From JAKAKT01 sp041305385 (GTDB lineage: Archaea; Micrarchaeota; Micrarchaeia; Burarchaeales; JAKAKT01), in assembly GCA_041305385.1 (NCBI GenBank), contig JBFYLO010000077.1:1-32789 (forward strand): a stretch of 32,789 nucleotides of DNA, in the 5' to 3' direction. Under the pieces are notes generated by a model that saw only the letters and a list, made by a program, of their open reading frames with translations, was not told the origin of the DNA and ran no database searches. The position numbers were made by a program, and so were the translations under genes. This document shows, piece after piece, positions 30,356-32,789 of the stretch; positions within the stretch are counted from its first letter, which is position 1; each line of letters opens with the position of its first letter.

Positions 30356-31039
30356 TCACGACTCCCCGCACCTGCTCTGCAAGAACGAAACTATCTCGCC
30401 TTCAGTCATCGACCCGGTTTCCTGGGCGCCGGTCTTCGGGCAGATGATCTGGGGCACATACTCGCCAACGATGCCCTTCAGGCACTTGCTGAGCATGACA
30501 TTATTTTTCAGATTATCCCGGTCAACCCACTGGAACAATCGTCCCTTGTCCTCCAGGCCCGCGACAACCGGCTTCATGCTGGCACATACTGCACAGCTCT
30601 CGCTATAAGCGAAAATCGGCCTCTCCGGATTCAGCCCGTAGCTGGCCAGGCACTCGGCGCGGCTCTGGGGCGATTGGGCAGCAGGCAAAGTGACAAGGTC
30701 AACGGAATCCCCCTCAGTAATTTCGGCCCCAGTTTGTTCTCCCTGTACCGCCCCCTTCATCCCGGTTATCAAGAGATACCCGAGAAAAATTATGCACACC
30801 AAAAGAACTGCCGAAACAATCAAGGCGACAGGCTTTGAGATCCCCGACCCAACAGCCACATTCTCCCGGCCAGGCTCTTCAGGCTCCTCCTCAACGCTTT
30901 CCCTCGGAACATATTCATCCCCAAGTTCACCCTGGTCCGGTTCATCAGTTCCGGCAATCGCTTCTTCCTGGGCATGCGCCAGCTCCTTTTTCTCCAAGGC
31001 AGGTCTAGAAGTTCCCCGTTTCTCATTAGCTTTGGCCAT
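30356..31039 (-). CDS. Membrane-anchored thioredoxin-like protein (CAVC)
   Basis: Residues 1-69 are cytoplasmic, very acidic in the second half. One membrane helix (about 70-93) follows, then an outside thioredoxin-like domain with 'FAYSESCAVCASMKPVV' (C149/C152), 'CLKGIVGEYVPQIICP' and a C-terminal Cys. The domain matches that of the next gene at many positions (MKPxV, KGxxFxW, CL, PQxICP). CAVC is an unusual active site; the residues between the cysteines tune redox potential, so it should differ from its CPHC and CPNC partners. First gene of the operon; TTTAATATT at about 31067-31075 is a plausible TATA giving a short leader. Confidence 0.82.
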   Translation of the reverse strand: MAKANEKRGTSRPALEKKELAHAQEEAIAGTDEPDQGELGDEYVPRESVEEEPEEPGRENVAVGSGISKPVALIVSAVLLVCIIFLGYLLITGMKGAVQGEQTGAEITEGDSVDLVTLPAAQSPQSRAECLASYGLNPERPIFAYSESCAVCASMKPVVAGLEDKGRLFQWVDRDNLKNNVMLSKCLKGIVGEYVPQIICPKTGAQETGSMTEGEIVSFLQSRCGES

Positions 31040-31110
31040 AATCTCGTCTTACTATCATCGCGGAAAATATTAAAGCCTATCCGTTTTGTTAGGCCGCTTA
31101 TCGTCGGTAC

Positions 31111-31494
31111 TCAGGGCTTGACCAGTTTGGAGTATTTTATCCTCTTATTGGACGAGAACATTGAGGCGAACTCGCCAATCCTCCCCCCGTCCCCCTTTAA
31201 AACGAATATCTCGAGGCAGTGTTCATCGTCCAGCCTCGTGTGGGTCTGCATGGTGATTATCTCTTCGAACTTGTGCTTGAGGCTGGTCACTTCTCCCTCG
31301 TAATGCTCATGGTGCATCGCTATTAGAACTGCATTCGCGTTCGCCGGGAGCCCTTCGCTCGCCGTCATCTCGGCAACGAGCGTCTTGACTCCCTTCCTGA
31401 ACACATCCGACCTGTTCCCGAACCCGAGCTTCCTCACAGCCCGGTCCGCCTCGGCCAACGTCTCCTCGTCTATCGACACGCTGATTATCACCAT
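31111..31494 (-). CDS. nikR: NikR-like ribbon-helix-helix metalloregulator
   Basis: The N-terminal ribbon-helix-helix ('VIISVSIDEETLAEADRAV', 'NRSDVFRKGV') binds DNA, and the C-terminal ACT-like domain binds metal ('HHEHYEGE', 'DDEHCLEIFVLKGDGG'). At 127 residues it is a normal NikR length. Aligned with E. coli NikR, the nickel ligands H76, H87 and C95 correspond to H74, H85 and C93, but H89 corresponds to R87. The high-affinity square-planar nickel site is thus incomplete. It is divergent from a Zn/Mn-type ABC importer, so it may sense another metal. A strong AGGAGGT precedes the ATG. Confidence 0.88.
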   Translation of the reverse strand: MVIISVSIDEETLAEADRAVRKLGFGNRSDVFRKGVKTLVAEMTASEGLPANANAVLIAMHHEHYEGEVTSLKHKFEEIITMQTHTRLDDEHCLEIFVLKGDGGRIGEFASMFSSNKRIKYSKLVKP

Positions 31495-31495
31495 C

Positions 31496-31534
31496 TTAAT
31501 AACCTCCTTTTAAAGCTCCGCCAATTGTTATTAA
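31496..31534. promoter_or_regulatory. Inverted repeat TTAATAAC-N23-GTTATTAA, candidate operator
   Basis: Half-sites at 31496-31503 and 31527-31534 are perfect complements. The right half overlaps the AT-rich promoter region of the nikR-like gene and the left lies at its ribosome site. NikR tetramers bind widely spaced dyads, so autoregulation is plausible, but AT-rich promoter sequence can create such repeats by chance. Confidence 0.4.
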
Positions 31535-31586
31535 CTTTACTCATATTTCTTAATAATCTTAACTGAGCAAGCAATATGGTGGTTAC

Positions 31587-32528
31587 TTGAAATCGATATT
31601 TGCCATTTTTGCGGTTGCCCTGCTGGTTTTCGGATGCACGCAGCCCGCAAGCAATGCAGCCAACGGAAAACTAAAAGTCGTCGCAAGCTTTTATCCAATG
31701 TACGATTTCGCAAAGAACGTGGGCGGGGACAGGGTGGACGTGACTTCACTCATCCCGCCGGGAGTCGAGCCGCACAATTTCGAGCCGACTCCGTCAGACA
31801 TGAAAAAGCTTTCCAGCGCGGATGTCCTCATACTCAATGGCGCAGGGCTGGAACACGGCTGGGTCCACGAGCTCGTAGAGGGCGTAGGAAACCAGAAGCT
31901 CGCGGTGGTTGACACAAGCAAAGAAATAGAACTCATCCATTCCGAAGCGCACGAGCATGAGGCCGAGGAAGCGCACGAGGCGGAGGAGCACCACCATGGG
32001 GAATTCGACCCGCACATCTGGCTCAGTCCCGTCAATGCCAAGAAGCAGGTGGAGGCAATAAAGGACGCCTTCATAGCGGCAGACCCAGAGGGCAAGGCTT
32101 ACTACGAGAACAACGCTGCGGCGTATGGGGCAAAACTGGATTCCCTTGATGCAAAATTCAAGGAACAGTTCTCAACCTGCAAGAAAAAGGACATATTAAT
32201 AACCCATGCAACATTAGCTTACTTCTGCAGGGAATATGGGTGCAACCAGGTCCCTGTCGAGGGCGTGAATGCGGAAGGGGAGCCGACCCCCGCAGTTGTC
32301 GCAGCGATCGTAAATCAGGCAAAAGAGAAAGGAATTACGGTTGTATTTGTGGAGAAAATGTACGACCCGCGGGTCGCACAAACAATATCGAAAGAAATAG
32401 GCGGCAAAGTTGCGGTTTTCAACACGGTCCACGGGCTCACCCCTGAAGAACAGGCGAATGGCGAAGATTACCTCTCTGAGATGGAAGGGAATTTGGCAAT
32501 AATAAACGCAAACCTTGATTGCAGTTAG
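31587..32528 (+). CDS. ZnuA-like metal ABC transporter substrate-binding lipoprotein
   Basis: Cluster A-I receptor for Zn2+ or Mn2+. The lipobox 'LLVFGC' is at Cys17. Metal-ligand segments are 'GVEPHNFEPTPSD' (H63), 'FDPHIWLSP' (H143) and 'ILITHATLAYF'. The final acid lies in the C-terminal region 'YLSEMEGN' or earlier. A His/Glu-rich loop at about residues 118-137, directly before the second ligand, is characteristic of zinc-type receptors (ZnuA) more than manganese ones. The start is TTG at 31587, supported by GGTGG 4 bases before and the correct signal peptide. It is the first gene of the importer operon; the ATPase gene starts 16 bases after its stop. Confidence 0.92.
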   Translation: MKSIFAIFAVALLVFGCTQPASNAANGKLKVVASFYPMYDFAKNVGGDRVDVTSLIPPGVEPHNFEPTPSDMKKLSSADVLILNGAGLEHGWVHELVEGVGNQKLAVVDTSKEIELIHSEAHEHEAEEAHEAEEHHHGEFDPHIWLSPVNAKKQVEAIKDAFIAADPEGKAYYENNAAAYGAKLDSLDAKFKEQFSTCKKKDILITHATLAYFCREYGCNQVPVEGVNAEGEPTPAVVAAIVNQAKEKGITVVFVEKMYDPRVAQTISKEIGGKVAVFNTVHGLTPEEQANGEDYLSEMEGNLAIINANLDCS

Positions 32529-32544
32529 TCGGTGTGCTTCACCA

Positions 32545-32789
32545 ATGGCTGAAAAAATCCTTGAATTCAAGAACGTTTCTTATAGTTACGGCAAGCAGCC
32601 TGCGGTGGACGGGGCGTCGTTCTCAATCGAAAAAGGGGACTTTGTGGGCATGATAGGGCCAAACGGCGCGGGCAAGACCACTGTTGTGAAGCTCATGCTG
32701 GGGCTGCTTGCCCCTGATTCGGGCTCGATAAGGGTTTTCGGCAAGGAACTATCCGAATTCCGTGATTGGCAAAGAGTGGGCTATGTGCC
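32545..32789 (+). CDS. Metal ABC transporter ATPase, 3' end cut off by window
   Basis: The first 81 codons of an ABC ATPase are visible: 'ILEFKNVSYSYGKQPAVDGA', then Walker A GPNGAGKT and 'LMLGLLAPDSGSIRVFG', as in ZnuC/MntB. Position directly after the ZnuA-like gene makes it the ATPase of the same importer; a ZnuB-type permease is expected next. The start ATG has GGTG 10-14 bases upstream. The signature motif and Walker B lie outside the window. Confidence 0.9.
   Translation, partial: MAEKILEFKNVSYSYGKQPAVDGASFSIEKGDFVGMIGPNGAGKTTVVKLMLGLLAPDSGSIRVFGKELSEFRDWQRVGYV

Noticed and set aside
1..32789. CRISPR arrays, insertion sequences, rRNA
   Set aside because: No regularly spaced direct repeats, transposase-like ORFs with terminal inverted repeats, or rRNA segments were seen anywhere in the window.

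Overview
The window is an archaeal chromosome segment. The MCM helicase, the fibrillarin-like methyltransferase, the two-zinc archaeal-type MetRS, a presenilin-type protease, KaiC-like ATPase, NikR, TATA/BRE-like promoters, GGTG-type ribosome binding sites, leaderless starts and a tRNA gene with a bulge-helix-bulge-type intron all point that way. Surface proteins with Cys-rich repeats and many unrecognised small genes are reminiscent of DPANN lineages such as Micrarchaeota, Diapherotrites or Woesearchaeota. That placement is inference; no rRNA is present to test it.

Layout. (1) 3-1586: 3' part of a large Cys-rich surface protein. (2) 1587-5588, minus: a complete phosphate uptake operon pstS-pstC-pstA-pstB-phoU. 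(3) 5631-8557, minus: an overlapping four-gene operon of a helical unknown, a PIN-like protein, a short XPF/ERCC4 nuclease and a PP-loop sulfurtransferase-like protein with an NFACT-R-like tail. (4) 8627-10049: an accessory-looking stretch with a coiled-coil winged-helix regulator and its repeat operator, a small membrane-anchored protein, a structured GC-rich segment without a gene, and two copies of a 26-bp TATA-containing repeat. (5) 10050-14278: MarC-type membrane protein, a two-subunit NAD(P)H/ferredoxin (Nfn/Sud or GltD-type) flavoprotein pair, and convergent glutamate dehydrogenase. (6) 14388-17675: a divergent pair made of an 821-residue membrane protein with eight conotoxin-like cystine-knot repeats outside and a degenerate RecA/KaiC-like domain inside, and a true KaiC-like ATPase. 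(7) 17681-22182, minus: intramembrane aspartyl protease and MCM with a P-loop intein. (8) 22550-25207: two tandem paralogues of an unrecognised helical family. (9) 25257-28683: metG, a decayed membrane-protein gene, tRNA-Lys(UUU) with a 144-nt intron in its T-loop, flpA and a DUF116 gene. (10) 28689-31039, minus: three extracytoplasmic thioredoxin-fold proteins. (11) 31111-32789: NikR-like regulator divergent from a Zn/Mn-type ABC importer (binding protein and start of the ATPase).

How they may work together. Extracytoplasmic disulfide chemistry recurs: Cys-rich surface proteins at 3-1586 and 14388-16853, and a three-gene thiol-disulfide cluster that could fold them. The MCM, MetRS, fibrillarin and XPF genes are informational housekeeping. 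The pst and metal-uptake loci handle phosphate and divalent metals. The strongest candidates for undescribed biology are the knottin-repeat membrane protein next to its KaiC-like neighbour, and the tandem helical paralogues.
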